Assembly: GCF_900104555.1 (NCBI RefSeq)
Contig: NZ_FNJU01000014.1
Coordinates: forward strand, 1-64,000
DNA length: 64,000 bases
DNA from: Litchfieldia salsa
Lineage (GTDB): Bacteria > Bacillota > Bacilli > Bacillales > Bacillaceae_L
Direction: 5' to 3'
Part shown: positions 9,469-19,458 of the stretch, one piece after another
Layout: every line of letters begins with the position of its first letter
How positions within the stretch are numbered: position 1 is the first letter of the stretch
The notes under the pieces: generated by a model
Databases searched by the model: none
What the model saw: only the letters and a program-made list of their open reading frames with translations
What the model was told of the DNA's origin: nothing
Made by a program: the position numbers and the translations under genes

Positions 9469-9960
9469 CTTCGGACAGAGGAAGGCAGAAGAGGGTCAGG
9501 GAGAGACGAACCAGAGGCGACTTCAGACAGAAGAGGGTAAAAGGAGCAAGAAAGAGTCTGAACTTGAACTGACTTCGGACAGAGGAAGGTAGAAGAGGGT
9601 CAAGGAGAGTCCGAACTTGAACTGACTTCAGACAGAAGAAGGTAAAAGAGGTAAGGGAGAGTCCGAACTTGAACTGACTTCGGACAGAGGAAGGCAGAAG
9701 GGGGTCGAGCAGAGTCCGAACTTGAATTGACTTCAGACAGAAGAAGGTAAAAGAAGTAAGGGAGAGTCTGAAGCAGAAGTGACTTCGGACAGAAGAAGGT
9801 AAAAGGAGCAAGGAAGAGTCTGAAGAGGAAGCGACTTCAGACAAAAGAAGATAAAAGAGGTAGGAGAGAGTCTGAAATAGAAGCTACTTCAGACAGAAGA
9901 AGGCAACAAGAACACGGAAGAGTTCGAACCAGATGCAATTTCAGTCAGAATAAGCAAAGG
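9469..9960 (+). repeat. tandem array, ten ~52-bp hairpin units
   Basis: Ten units start with CTTCGGACAG or CTTCAGACAG at about 9469, 9521, 9573, 9626, 9678, 9731, 9783, 9835, 9887 and 9939. The first eight alternate strictly between CGGAC and CAGAC, so the true period is about 105 bases. At each junction the preceding GTCCGAA or GTCTGAA can pair with the following TTCGGAC or TTCAGAC around an ~11-base loop. The period is not a multiple of three, so the open frame on the minus strand here is not taken as a gene. Confidence 0.9.
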
Positions 9961-10111
9961 TGGTTCAAAACCAATCCAATTCCTCATCGAAGATCAAAAG
10001 AAGGGAAAACGAAAAACGCCTTCTATCAGTGCTCGTCAAATGACTGTGACCGATACTCAGGCGTCTTGCGCTTTTCTTACAAGATAATAAAGTATATAAA
10101 TTTCGAACTTG

Positions 10112-10238
10112 GTTTTAGTGTCTAACTCCAGCGCCTAGCCCCTCGGGGGCATAAGTCAAATCACTACGGAAAACAAGATTTCCTACGTGATTCACCTTAT
10201 ACCTGTCGGGGCTGAACAAGGCGCTTACGCTTTTCTTA
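10112..10238. repeat. 127-bp long-hairpin repeat, copy 1
   Basis: Runs from GTTTTAGTGTCTA to GCTTTTCTTA. Its two halves pair in order: AGCGCCT/AGGCGCT, AGCCCC/GGGGCT, CATAAG near the left centre with a CTTAT match on the right, AATCAC/GTGATT, and an inner imperfect stem. A near-identical 127-bp copy lies at 49723-49849 and a diverged inverted copy at 13575-13699. The right end touches the ydiK stop: the last TTA of the repeat is the ydiK stop codon on the minus strand. A shorter sequence just before it (about 10014-10080) ends with the same GCGCTTTTCTTA and may be another decayed copy. Confidence 0.85.
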
Positions 10239-10439
10239 TTTGTCTAACATTTTTTTAATTTTTCTATGCAGAAGAAACATCCGAATTGATACTCCAAAAT
10301 CAAATGTAGCAACTAACACAAAGATAATCGTTGTAAAATTCCACACAGTTTCTTCTACACTACCAATTGCAAGGTAGGTAAATAGTAATCCCATTAATAA
10401 ATAAATAATTCCCATTACAAAGGGAGAAATACGACCCAT
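10236..10439 (-). CDS. ydiK: small membrane protein YdiK
   Basis: A 67-residue protein with two hydrophobic helices (about residues 6-25 and 33-50) and a basic C-terminal tail. Length, topology and position between tatC and ydiL match B. subtilis YdiK (DUF4305), whose function is not known. ATG with GGAGG nine bases upstream. It lies 18 bases after ydiL in one operon. Its stop codon coincides with the border of a dispersed hairpin repeat. Confidence 0.85.
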   Translation of the reverse strand: MGRISPFVMGIIYLLMGLLFTYLAIGSVEETVWNFTTIIFVLVATFDFGVSIRMFLLHRKIKKMLDK

Positions 10440-10457
10440 ATATTAATCCTCCAATAA

Positions 10458-11195
10458 CTAAAGTAACCATCCTATAAATCCTTGCATTTGCTCCGCTTCT
10501 TTTAATATCCTCTCAATATCTTCAGCGAAAACAGTTTGCATGACAACAACCAATGTATTCATAGCGACATGAGCGAAGATTGGAACGATAATTCGTTTTG
10601 TTTTGACATACAAGAATGCAAAGGTAAAGCCCATCGCTGAGTACAATAATATATGTTCAAATTCCATGTGAACGGCAGCGAATAAAACTGAGCTTAATAA
10701 ACCTGAGATGAAAAAGTTGAATCGTTTATAGAGTGTTCCAAAAATGATTTTTCTAAAGATGATCTCTTCTAAAATCGGACCAATAATTGAAACAACGATA
10801 ATCAGAAGTGGAGTCATTCTAACAAGCTCCATGATTTGTTGTGTATTTTCAGAACCAGGTTCAATTCCGAATACTTGAATTTCAATGTTAGCAGCAATTC
10901 CTTGAGCTAGCATTGCGAGAAAAACCCCGCCCAAAGACCAAGCAATCGTTTCACCGAGAGAAGATTTCTTAATCGACCGGTCGTTCGCAACTAGGTCTTT
11001 TCTTAATAGAAGTAAGGTTATTAATAAGCCGATAATAAAACTAATAATTAACCATATGGTTGATGCGGCTGTAATGGTATCACGAGTGTTCTCACCTGTT
11101 ACTACATTTAGGTATAACAAAATTGGGACACCAACTATACTAGACAACTGCATAAGAATATAGGTCAAGATGACATACCAGTAGCGTTTTTCCAA
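10458..11195 (-). CDS. ydiL: CPBP-family intramembrane metalloprotease YdiL
   Basis: An integral membrane protein of about 245 residues with several spans and the CPBP (Abi) protease motifs in order: EEIIFRK (Glu-Glu-x-x-x-Arg), FAAVH (Phe-x-x-x-His) and FAHVAMN (His-x-x-x-Asn). The N-terminus KRYWYVILTYILMQ and the whole layout match B. subtilis YdiL, encoded at the same place before groES. The start is placed at TTG 11195, six bases after AAAGGAG; a longer frame from 11219 also begins with TTG but has no good ribosome site. The substrate is unknown. Confidence 0.88.
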   Translation of the reverse strand: MEKRYWYVILTYILMQLSSIVGVPILLYLNVVTGENTRDTITAASTIWLIISFIIGLLITLLLLRKDLVANDRSIKKSSLGETIAWSLGGVFLAMLAQGIAANIEIQVFGIEPGSENTQQIMELVRMTPLLIIVVSIIGPILEEIIFRKIIFGTLYKRFNFFISGLLSSVLFAAVHMEFEHILLYSAMGFTFAFLYVKTKRIIVPIFAHVAMNTLVVVMQTVFAEDIERILKEAEQMQGFIGWLL

Positions 11196-11377
11196 AGTAA
11201 TAGCTCCTTTTCCTAGCAATGTATTTAAGTTCTATTGTTTTTTGACTTTACTTATGTATTTTACCATAGATGAAAATGATTCTATCACTATTTGACTCGG
11301 GTGCATTCGTAATGAAAAATGAGTGAAGAGAAATAAAAAGAAAAAAAGATGTTGAATAGGTTTATATTTTTCAAGTT

Positions 11378-11432
11378 GTGACATAATCTAGGAGGGTGAG
11401 TTAAATGGGCTCTCCCAAAATACATATGTCAC
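11378..11432. other. long inverted repeat before groES promoter
   Basis: GTGACATA (11378-11385) and TATGTCAC (11425-11432) are perfect outer arms; inside, GGAGGGTGAG faces CTCTCCC. There is no T run, so it does not look like a simple terminator. It lies about 60 bases before the groES -35 element and about 180 bases after the ydiL start. The rest of 11220-11490 shows no gene. Confidence 0.5.
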
Positions 11433-11492
11433 CTATTATGTTTCATTCGAGAATCTATACACTTATTTTTTTAAATTTTTAATAGTAAATAC

Positions 11493-11524
11493 TTGCAAAA
11501 GAAATAGAGATTCATTAATATAAT
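11493..11524 (+). promoter_or_regulatory. groESL sigma-A promoter
   Basis: TTGCAA at 11493-11498 and TAATAT at 11516-11521 (17-base gap), overlapping TATAAT at 11519-11524. The CIRCE operator begins eight bases downstream, as in other Bacillus groESL operons. Confidence 0.65.
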
Positions 11525-11531
11525 AATTGTG

Positions 11532-11558
11532 TTAGCACTCAAAGGTGATGAGTGCTAA
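11532..11558. promoter_or_regulatory. CIRCE operator (HrcA site)
   Basis: Perfect TTAGCACTC-N9-GAGTGCTAA. This is the HrcA repressor site found before class I heat-shock genes in Firmicutes; here it lies 45 bases before the groES start. hrcA itself is not in the window. Confidence 0.97.
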
Positions 11559-11602
11559 TAAAAAGGAAAATTTACGAAAAGATATTGAGGAGGTTGTTTC
11601 AC

Positions 11603-11884
11603 TTGTTAAAGCCATTAGGTGATCGTGTAGTAATTGAACTAGTTCAATCAGAAGAGAAAACTGCAAGCGGTATTGTTTTACCGGATTCTGCAAAAGAAAA
11701 GCCGCAAGAAGGAAAAGTGATAGCTGTTGGTACAGGTCGTGTATTGGACAATGGTGAGCGTGTTGCTCTTGAGGTGTCTGAAGGCGATCGTATTATCTTC
11801 TCAAAATACGCTGGTACTGAAGTGAAATATGAAGGTACTGAATACTTAATTTTACGCGAAAGCGACATTTTAGCTGTTATCTAA
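11603..11884 (+). CDS. groES: co-chaperonin GroES
   Basis: The 10-kDa lid of the GroEL folding chamber, 93 residues. It begins [11 protein letters not shown] and carries [19 protein letters not shown] (the mobile loop) and [11 protein letters not shown]. The start is TTG at 11603 behind GAGGAGG; longer in-frame starts overlap the CIRCE region and are not credible. It is co-transcribed with groEL (55-base gap) and controlled by CIRCE/HrcA. Confidence 0.96.
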   Translation: MLKPLGDRVVIELVQSEEKTASGIVLPDSAKEKPQEGKVIAVGTGRVLDNGERVALEVSEGDRIIFSKYAGTEVKYEGTEYLILRESDILAVI

Positions 11885-11936
11885 TTGAACAGCACATATC
11901 ATAGAAGAAATTTATAAATACTTGAGGAGGTCTTGA

Positions 11937-13571
<1,635 letters not shown>

Positions 13572-13574
13572 TAA

Positions 13575-13699
13575 CGAAAAGTGGAAGCGGCTTGCTCAGC
13601 CCCGACAAGCATAAGACGCTCTAGGAAAGAAGGTGCTCTTTGCCTTCATTCCTAGAGTGGCTTATGACCTCGAGGGGCTAGCCGCGGGAGCTAGACACA
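13575..13699. repeat. long-hairpin repeat, diverged inverted copy
   Basis: Read on the minus strand it runs from GTGTCTAGCTCC through GCGGCTAGCCCCTCGAGGTC to GGGGCTGAGCAAGCCGCTTC, the same frame as the copies at 10112 and 49723 but with a different centre. The outer arms AGCGGCTTG/TAGCCGC and CAGCCCC/GGGGCTA, the CATAAG/CTTATG stem, and an inner CTCTAGGAA/TTCCTAGAG stem all pair. It starts 3 bases after the groEL stop, so it may also act as its terminator. Confidence 0.75.
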
Positions 13700-13785
13700 A
13701 TGCCCTTGAAACCTTGTTCTGACTAGGTTTGTTAGTAAGGTGAGAGTGAAATGCTAACATTTTGCTAACATTGAGGATAATAACG

Positions 13786-14165
13786 GAGGCTTCTCATGAG
13801 TTCGCTGAACTTTTGGGAAGCTTCTTTTTTTCATTTTGTGTTAGTGGAGGTACACATTTTTCGTAATTTGATCATCATTATGACCAAGCCAATCCGATCC
13901 ATGATTTGTTCAAGTGAGACACCGGCCTTGGCAAGAAGTGAATTGTGTGTTCATCAAATGCTCCAAACCGTGATCCTTGGCTGTTTTTTAAAAACAGGGT
14001 AAGCTCTTCTTTTTTATGGTATTTTGGAACTTTTTCTTCTCCAGTTGTTCATTATTATTTTCATTTTTTACATAGGCGAATTGGGTGGGGTTTTTTTAAT
14101 CAGTTCCAGTGCTAATGCTTTTAGGAATATCATCATGTTCTATTAATTCCCTCTTTAATGCTATC
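13786..14165 (-). pseudogene. decayed tyrosine recombinase (integrase)
   Basis: On the minus strand, in pieces joined by frameshifts and an internal loss: DPTQFAY-like NPTQFAYVKN near 14080, then VPKYHKKEELTLFLKTAKDHGLE near 14030-13965, then THNSLLAKAGVSLEQIMDR, GLGHNDDQITKNVYLH (one base missing) and finally KEASQKFSELMRSL at 13830-13786. This is the order seen in Bacillus phage-type integrases: core-binding end, start of the catalytic domain, then the box with His-x-x-Arg-related and Tyr residues. About 130 residues of the catalytic domain are missing between the second and third pieces. The active-site Tyr (NVYLH) is still recognisable. Confidence 0.75.
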
Positions 14166-14568
14166 AGAATACCCTTGGTCCTTAAGATCTAATATTGTAT
14201 CGAAGTTGCGGGATAAAGGGGAATTTGTGAAAATGGCAAGTTTACAGCAACTGATACAAAGAATTCCTAAATGTAGAGACAAAGTCTATTGGCAATTAAT
14301 AAAGAGATAGTTATTCTTGATCAAACAGAATATGAAATATAAGAAAAATTGTAGAACTATCAAAGGGATTAGGTTAACATTTTCCAATAGTTATTTTAGG
14401 AACCGTACTGTTTTAAAAAGGATGGTTGATTTGATCGAAGCCTGTAAGTTCTTTCCACTCTTTTGAGAAATGTGGTAAGATATTTTAATAATGTAATCGT
14501 TTTATTAATATTCATATTTTTATTATAGGATAGTTCATTTATATATAGATCATAGGAGGAAGTATGAA
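14166..14568. other. gene-free gap with decayed fragments
   Basis: No intact gene is visible. The minus strand keeps a short readable stretch (NFDTILDLKDQGYSDSIKEG, about 14235-14165) that I do not recognise and that may belong to the same decayed element. The last ~100 bases before 14569 are AT-rich and presumably hold the regulator promoter. Confidence 0.4.
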
Positions 14569-15552
14569 TTGAAACCAAAAATAGAAGACGTGGCTAAACA
14601 TGCTGGTGTCTCACCTACAACAGTCTCTAGAGTGTTAAATAACAGGGGCTATATAAGTGAACAAACGAGAAAAAAAGTGCAAGAATCAATGAAAGAGTTA
14701 AATTATTACCCTAATGAAGTTGCTAGATCACTATTTATAAAAAGGACATTCTTAATTGGACTTGTTTTTCCAACTACTAATAACCCCTTTTATGGTCAGC
14801 TTATTTTCCACTTAGAAAATATTTCTGCTTCTTTAGGATATAAAGTTTTACTGTGTAATAGTCAAAATCGTGAAGATAAGGAAAAAAACTATTTGACAAT
14901 GCTTCAAAGAAATCAAGTAGATGGAATAATTGCTGGGGCTCATAATAGGGGGATTGAGGAATATGACATACCTAAACTGCCTATAGTTGGGATTGATCGT
15001 AATTTATCTAATAAAATCCCAGTCGTTTCTAGTGATAATTATGGTGGAGGAAAACAAGCTACTCAACTGTTGTTAAATAAGGGTTGTAAGAAAATTATTC
15101 ATATAAATGGACCTGATTTTTTAGAGACGCCTGCTAATTTAAGAAGGAGAGCATACGAGGATGTTATGAGAGAAAACCACTTAGTGCCTATCACCTATGA
15201 ATTTCCATATAAAGCAACACATGAAACCGTTCAAGAGATTATAAAGACATTGTTTGATGAAATACCGGATGTTGATGGTATCTTTGCTAGTGATGACTTA
15301 ATTGCATCCAAAGTTTTAAGAGAAGCCAAAATTAGAAAGATTAAGATTCCACAAGACTTAAAAGTGATTGGTTATGATGGTACTGATACAACTAGAAGTC
15401 TTTTGCCAGAGTTAAGTACTGTTCAGCAGCCTATTAAGGAGATTGCAGAGAAAGCAGTTGAAATATTAATCCAACAAATAAATGATCAACATGATGAAAT
15501 TCAGTTAGAAAGCATTTTGCCTGTCACCATTATAGATAGTGAAACCACATAG
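14569..15552 (+). CDS. LacI-family repressor of the fructan locus
   Basis: A 327-residue LacI/GalR regulator. The N-terminal helix-turn-helix reads IEDVAKHAGVSPTTVSRVLNN, followed by the YYPNEVARSL hinge and a periplasmic-binding-protein-like effector domain (residues 60-325; GIDR, SSDNYGGG, FASDDLIA, GYDGTDTT). The start is TTG at 14569, eight bases after AGGAGGA. An ATG five bases upstream opens a two-codon frame (ATG AAT TGA) that overlaps it. Next to an importer, GH32 enzymes and fructokinase it most likely senses a fructose-containing sugar or fructose phosphate; the effector is inferred. Confidence 0.9.
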   Translation: MKPKIEDVAKHAGVSPTTVSRVLNNRGYISEQTRKKVQESMKELNYYPNEVARSLFIKRTFLIGLVFPTTNNPFYGQLIFHLENISASLGYKVLLCNSQNREDKEKNYLTMLQRNQVDGIIAGAHNRGIEEYDIPKLPIVGIDRNLSNKIPVVSSDNYGGGKQATQLLLNKGCKKIIHINGPDFLETPANLRRRAYEDVMRENHLVPITYEFPYKATHETVQEIIKTLFDEIPDVDGIFASDDLIASKVLREAKIRKIKIPQDLKVIGYDGTDTTRSLLPELSTVQQPIKEIAEKAVEILIQQINDQHDEIQLESILPVTIIDSETT

Positions 15553-15651
15553 AAAGTTAGTTCGAGATTTGTCTCGCTAACTTTTTATTTATAGGTGTGA
15601 ATGAAGCAAACTTCAGTTAACGTAAATATAAAATAAAATTTTAAAAAGTAT

Positions 15652-15712
15652 TATGTCATCCGGTTGACATGTGAAACCGGATGACATACAATCATAAGTG
15701 TAAAGGGTTACA
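15652..15712 (+). promoter_or_regulatory. fructan operon promoter with overlapping operators
   Basis: TTGACA (15664-15669), 17 bases, TACAAT (15687-15692): a near-consensus sigma-A promoter. It is covered by an inverted repeat with 14-bp perfect arms (TATGTCATCCGGTT and its complement) separated by nine bases, 15652-15688. Each arm holds a CCGG centre of the LacI-operator kind (TGTCATCCGGTTGACA). Right at the expected start site lies TGTAAAGGGTTACA (15699-15712), one base off the CcpA cre consensus but at the usually fixed central C. Binding of the adjacent LacI-type protein is inferred. Confidence 0.8.
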
Positions 15713-15758
15713 AAATTATAATTTTAATTCTCGAAAAGGAGAGGAAAGGAGGAAGGAG

Positions 15759-16721
15759 ATGAAGACGGCAGTTAGGAAGAATTCAATAATTTCAGCTCCT
15801 GCTAATTATAAAAGTTTGAGAGCTACTAGATTTAAGAAAATTTTAAGTAATTATGAATTATATCTTTTTCTTGCACCAACACTCCTTTATTTTATTATTT
15901 TTCACTATGTTCCAATGTACGGGGTTTTGATCGCTTTTAAAGATTTCATTCCGACATTAGGAGTGTGGGGGAGTCCTTGGGTAGGCTTTGAGCATTTCGA
16001 ACGCTTTTTTAATTCCTTTCAATTCTGGAATCTGATTAAAAATACGCTAGCGCTAAGTTTTCTTCAACTACTATTTGGTTTTCCATTACCGATTATCATG
16101 GCGCTTTTGTTAAATCAACTTAGAAATCAAAAGTATAAAAAGTTTGTACAAACGGTTATCTATGCACCTCATTTTATTTCGGTAGTCGTCCTTGTAGGTA
16201 TGGTTTATGTTTTCTTCTCTAATACAGGACTAATCAATAATGTAATTATGATTTTTGGTGGAGACCCTATTAACTTTATGGCGAAAGCTGAATGGTTTAA
16301 GCCACTTTATATCTCTTCAGGCATTTGGCAGGAAACTGGTTGGGCCGCCGTTGTTTATTTAGCAGCATTAGCAGGGGTTAACCCGGAAATACATGAAGCA
16401 GCTATTATGGATGGAGCTAGTAAATTTCAACGAATAATTAATGTGGATATACCAGCAATCTTACCTACAGCTATGATTCTACTAGTTTTATCTGTAGGTA
16501 ACTTTATGAACATTGGATTCGAAAAAGCGTATTTAATGCAAACTCCTTTAAATGTGACAGCAGGAGAAATCATTCCGACTTACGTATACAAGGTAGGGTT
16601 GCAGAACGCACAATATAGTTTTGCAGCAGCAGTTGGATTATTCAATGCAGTCATAAATTTCATCTTATTATGGGCTGTAAATAAGGCTGCAAATAAATTA
16701 GCTGGTACTGGATTATGGTAA
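15759..16721 (+). CDS. sugar ABC importer permease, LplB type
   Basis: 320 residues with about six membrane spans. It belongs to the LplB/UgpA-like class of the binding-protein-dependent inner-membrane family; the EAAIMDGASKFQRIINVDIPAI stretch near residue 210 is the EAA loop that docks the ATPase. The start at 15759 follows AAGGAGGAAGGAG; longer frames begin inside the operator. It is the first gene of the fructan operon. No ATPase gene is present in the locus, so a shared MsmX-type ATPase elsewhere is expected. Confidence 0.88.
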   Translation: MKTAVRKNSIISAPANYKSLRATRFKKILSNYELYLFLAPTLLYFIIFHYVPMYGVLIAFKDFIPTLGVWGSPWVGFEHFERFFNSFQFWNLIKNTLALSFLQLLFGFPLPIIMALLLNQLRNQKYKKFVQTVIYAPHFISVVVLVGMVYVFFSNTGLINNVIMIFGGDPINFMAKAEWFKPLYISSGIWQETGWAAVVYLAALAGVNPEIHEAAIMDGASKFQRIINVDIPAILPTAMILLVLSVGNFMNIGFEKAYLMQTPLNVTAGEIIPTYVYKVGLQNAQYSFAAAVGLFNAVINFILLWAVNKAANKLAGTGLW

Positions 16722-16741
16722 AAGGGTGAGGTGAGAATATA

Positions 16742-17659
16742 ATGAGTTCTTTTGTAATTAATCGTACAAAATTATGGTCAAGAAAATCAAGAGAAGATAA
16801 AATCTTCGATATTTTGAATCTACTATTATTAACAACTGTAATGCTACTTGTCTTATATCCTTTATATTTTGTTGTTATTGCTTCAATTAGTAATCCGGAT
16901 AAGGTCTTTAATGGCGAAGTATGGTTATGGCCACAAGATATTACATTTGAAGGATATCAACGGATTTTTCAGGACGATCGAATATGGATTGGATATAAAA
17001 ACACGATTGTCTATTCATTCGTGGGAACACTTGTGAATGTTACATTAACGTTAATGGCTGCATATGCCTTATCACGAAAAGATTTAATAGGTAGAAACTT
17101 CTTTATGATTTTCTTCGTTTTTACAATGTTCTTTTCAGGTGGATTAATTCCAACATACTTAGTTGTTAAAGACCTTGGAATGGTTAATTCAATGTGGGCT
17201 TTAATTATCCCAAAAGCTGTTGCAGTATGGAATCTTATCGTAGCTCGAACGTTCTTTCAAGCTACAATTCCGACTGAATTATTAGAATCAGCTCAAATGG
17301 ATGGCTGTTCAAATACAAAGTTTTTTCTAAAGGTTGTACTACCATTATCTAAGCCTATTATTGCTGTTATGGTATTGTTTTATGCGGTTGGTCATTGGAA
17401 TGCTTTCTTTGATGCACTAATCTATTTAAATGATGAAGGAAAGTATCCTTTACAGCTGATCTTAAGATCTATTCTTATTCAAAATGAAGCTTCTGCGAAT
17501 ATGGTTGGTGATGTTGAGTCATTTGCAGCACAGCAACGTATTTCTGAATTGATAAAATATGGAGTGATTATTGTAGCAGCTATACCACTTCTGATTCTCT
17601 ACCCATTTATTCAAAAGTACTTTGTTAAAGGTGCAATGATTGGAAGTATTAAGGGCTAA
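16742..17659 (+). CDS. sugar ABC importer permease, LplC/YtcP type
   Basis: The partner permease, 305 residues, about six spans, of the LplC/YtcP class. The EAA loop reads ELLESAQMDGCSNTKFFLKVVLP near residue 180, and the C-terminus ends KYFVKGAMIGSIKG, typical of the class. ATG with GGGTGAGG upstream, 20 bases after the first permease. Together they form the channel for a sugar delivered by the lipoprotein encoded next. Confidence 0.88.
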   Translation: MSSFVINRTKLWSRKSREDKIFDILNLLLLTTVMLLVLYPLYFVVIASISNPDKVFNGEVWLWPQDITFEGYQRIFQDDRIWIGYKNTIVYSFVGTLVNVTLTLMAAYALSRKDLIGRNFFMIFFVFTMFFSGGLIPTYLVVKDLGMVNSMWALIIPKAVAVWNLIVARTFFQATIPTELLESAQMDGCSNTKFFLKVVLPLSKPIIAVMVLFYAVGHWNAFFDALIYLNDEGKYPLQLILRSILIQNEASANMVGDVESFAAQQRISELIKYGVIIVAAIPLLILYPFIQKYFVKGAMIGSIKG

Positions 17660-17761
17660 TGCTCTTTATATGATACACCCTTTTATGGAGGTGAGAATTG
17701 CTGTTGTAACATAATTTTGTACTACTTTTATTCTATGGAAAAATTCAAAGGGGGAAGAAGA

Positions 17762-19384
17762 ATGTTTGAAAATAAGAAGAAATGGGTTAGTTCATTACTA
17801 TTTTTGATGGTAAGTTTAGTTTTATTTTTAAGTGCTTGTTCATCAGATGAGAGTAGTAAAATTGAAGGCAATTCTAAGGGGGGAGAACCAAAAGAAACAG
17901 CAGGCTTTAATGAAGAGGGACTACCAATCGTTGATGAAAAAATGAAATTAACTTTTGTTTCTCCTAAAGCACCTCTTTCACCAAATTATAGTGAAATGGA
18001 AATTTTCAAGTCGTTACAAGATATGACAAATGTAGAAATTGAGTGGAACAACATCCCTGACCAAGGATATGAGGAAAAGAAAAATTTAATGCTTGCAAGT
18101 GGTGATTTACCAGATGCATTTTATTCTGCTAAATTTACAGACCTTGATATTGTAAAGTACGGAGAAAACGGAACACTTGTTCCTTTAGAAGATTTAATTG
18201 ATCAATATGCACCAAATATTAAAGCATTATTTGAAAAGAGACCTGAATTAAAGAGTATGGTGACAGCACCAGATGGTCATATCTATACATTACCACGTGC
18301 TGAGGAAGCTGGACTTGGAGCGGTTCCTAACTTTACTTCGATTAATAAAGCATGGTTAGATAAATTAGGTTTAGAAATGCCGACTACTATGGATGAGTTG
18401 CATGATGTATTAGTTGCATTTAAAGAACAAGATCCAAATGGAAATGGAAAGCAAGACGAAATTCCATTAGGCTTTATGTTTAATTTCTGGACTGGTAACT
18501 TTGGTGATATGTTTGCAGCATTTAATATGCCGGATAATATCGACCATCGTATAGTACGTAATGGGCAAGTGATTTATACAGCTGTTCAACCTGAGTATAA
18601 AGAAGCAATTGACTATTTCCATCAGTGGGTTAAGGAAGGTTTGATTGATCCGGAAGCGTTTACTCAAGATGTATCACAATACTTTGCAAAAGGTAAAAGC
18701 GAAAGATATGGATCTTATATCTGGTGGGAATCACAAGAAGTCGTTGGGGCAGAACTTGCAGATGATTATGTTTTACTTTCTCCAGTTGAAGGTCCAAATG
18801 GACATACAATTGTAGGTAGATCAAATTATTCTGATTATTCTCGTGCAGAATTCGCTATCACATCTGCTAACGAGCATCCTGAAGTTACAATGCGTTGGGT
18901 AGACCAGCTTTATGCACCAAAAATGTCAGCACAAATTAACTGGGGACCAATTGGTACAATCTTTGAAGAAGAAAATGGAATGCTAAAAATAAAAGAACAA
19001 CCTGAAGATGTAGTAATGGGTGAATTAAGACAGAAGGTAGCTCCTAACGGTCCACTTGCTGTATTGAAGGAAGATTTTGAAAATGTGGTTGAAATGGAGC
19101 CAAGAGCAAAACAACGTCTGGCTGATTTACATGAGGTATATGGACCATATTTGGAAGAGGAAAATTACCCACAAATCTTCTTCAGTCCAGAAGAGCTTGA
19201 AGAAATTAATCAGCTTGAAGTAGATATTAAAGAGTTTGTTAATCAAAGAAAAGCTTATTGGATGATGGAAGGCGGAGTTAATAAAGAGTGGGACAGCTAC
19301 GTAGATACGCTTGAACAAATGGGATTAAATCGTTTAATGGAAATTTATCAAAATGGCTTGGATCGATTCAACGAAAATAAATAA
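17762..19384 (+). CDS. sugar-binding lipoprotein of the ABC importer
   Basis: 540 residues. The N-terminus is a lipoprotein signal (KKK, hydrophobic stretch, lipobox LSAC, Cys near residue 25) followed by a Ser/Gly-rich linker and a large extracellular solute-binding domain of the LplA/YtcQ class (cluster for oligosaccharides). The start at 17762 follows AAAGGGGGAAG; an upstream in-frame ATG at 17717 lacks a ribosome site. The protein should capture a fructo-oligosaccharide or sucrose at the membrane surface; the ligand is inferred from neighbouring enzymes. Confidence 0.88.
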   Translation: MFENKKKWVSSLLFLMVSLVLFLSACSSDESSKIEGNSKGGEPKETAGFNEEGLPIVDEKMKLTFVSPKAPLSPNYSEMEIFKSLQDMTNVEIEWNNIPDQGYEEKKNLMLASGDLPDAFYSAKFTDLDIVKYGENGTLVPLEDLIDQYAPNIKALFEKRPELKSMVTAPDGHIYTLPRAEEAGLGAVPNFTSINKAWLDKLGLEMPTTMDELHDVLVAFKEQDPNGNGKQDEIPLGFMFNFWTGNFGDMFAAFNMPDNIDHRIVRNGQVIYTAVQPEYKEAIDYFHQWVKEGLIDPEAFTQDVSQYFAKGKSERYGSYIWWESQEVVGAELADDYVLLSPVEGPNGHTIVGRSNYSDYSRAEFAITSANEHPEVTMRWVDQLYAPKMSAQINWGPIGTIFEEENGMLKIKEQPEDVVMGELRQKVAPNGPLAVLKEDFENVVEMEPRAKQRLADLHEVYGPYLEEENYPQIFFSPEELEEINQLEVDIKEFVNQRKAYWMMEGGVNKEWDSYVDTLEQMGLNRLMEIYQNGLDRFNENK

Positions 19385-19403
19385 AAAAGTATTTGCTAAT
19401 AGA

Positions 19404-19438
19404 GAGCTAGAACAAGTAAATATGTTCTGGCTTTTTTT
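19404..19438 (+). terminator. intra-operon terminator
   Basis: AGCTAGAACA and TGTTCTGGCT form a stem followed by seven T between the binding-protein gene and the GH32 gene. Its place suggests partial termination, so that the binding protein is made in excess over the enzymes. Confidence 0.7.
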
Positions 19439-19458
19439 AAAAAAGAGGAGTTGAAGCT

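Noticed and set aside
9428-9844. 138-codon open frame on the minus strand over the 52-bp array
   Set aside because: The repeat period is not a multiple of three, there is no ribosome site, and open frames arise easily in purine-rich repeats.
13796-14002. 68-codon plus-strand frame after groEL
   Set aside because: It lies antisense to the recognisable integrase relic and has no homology of its own.
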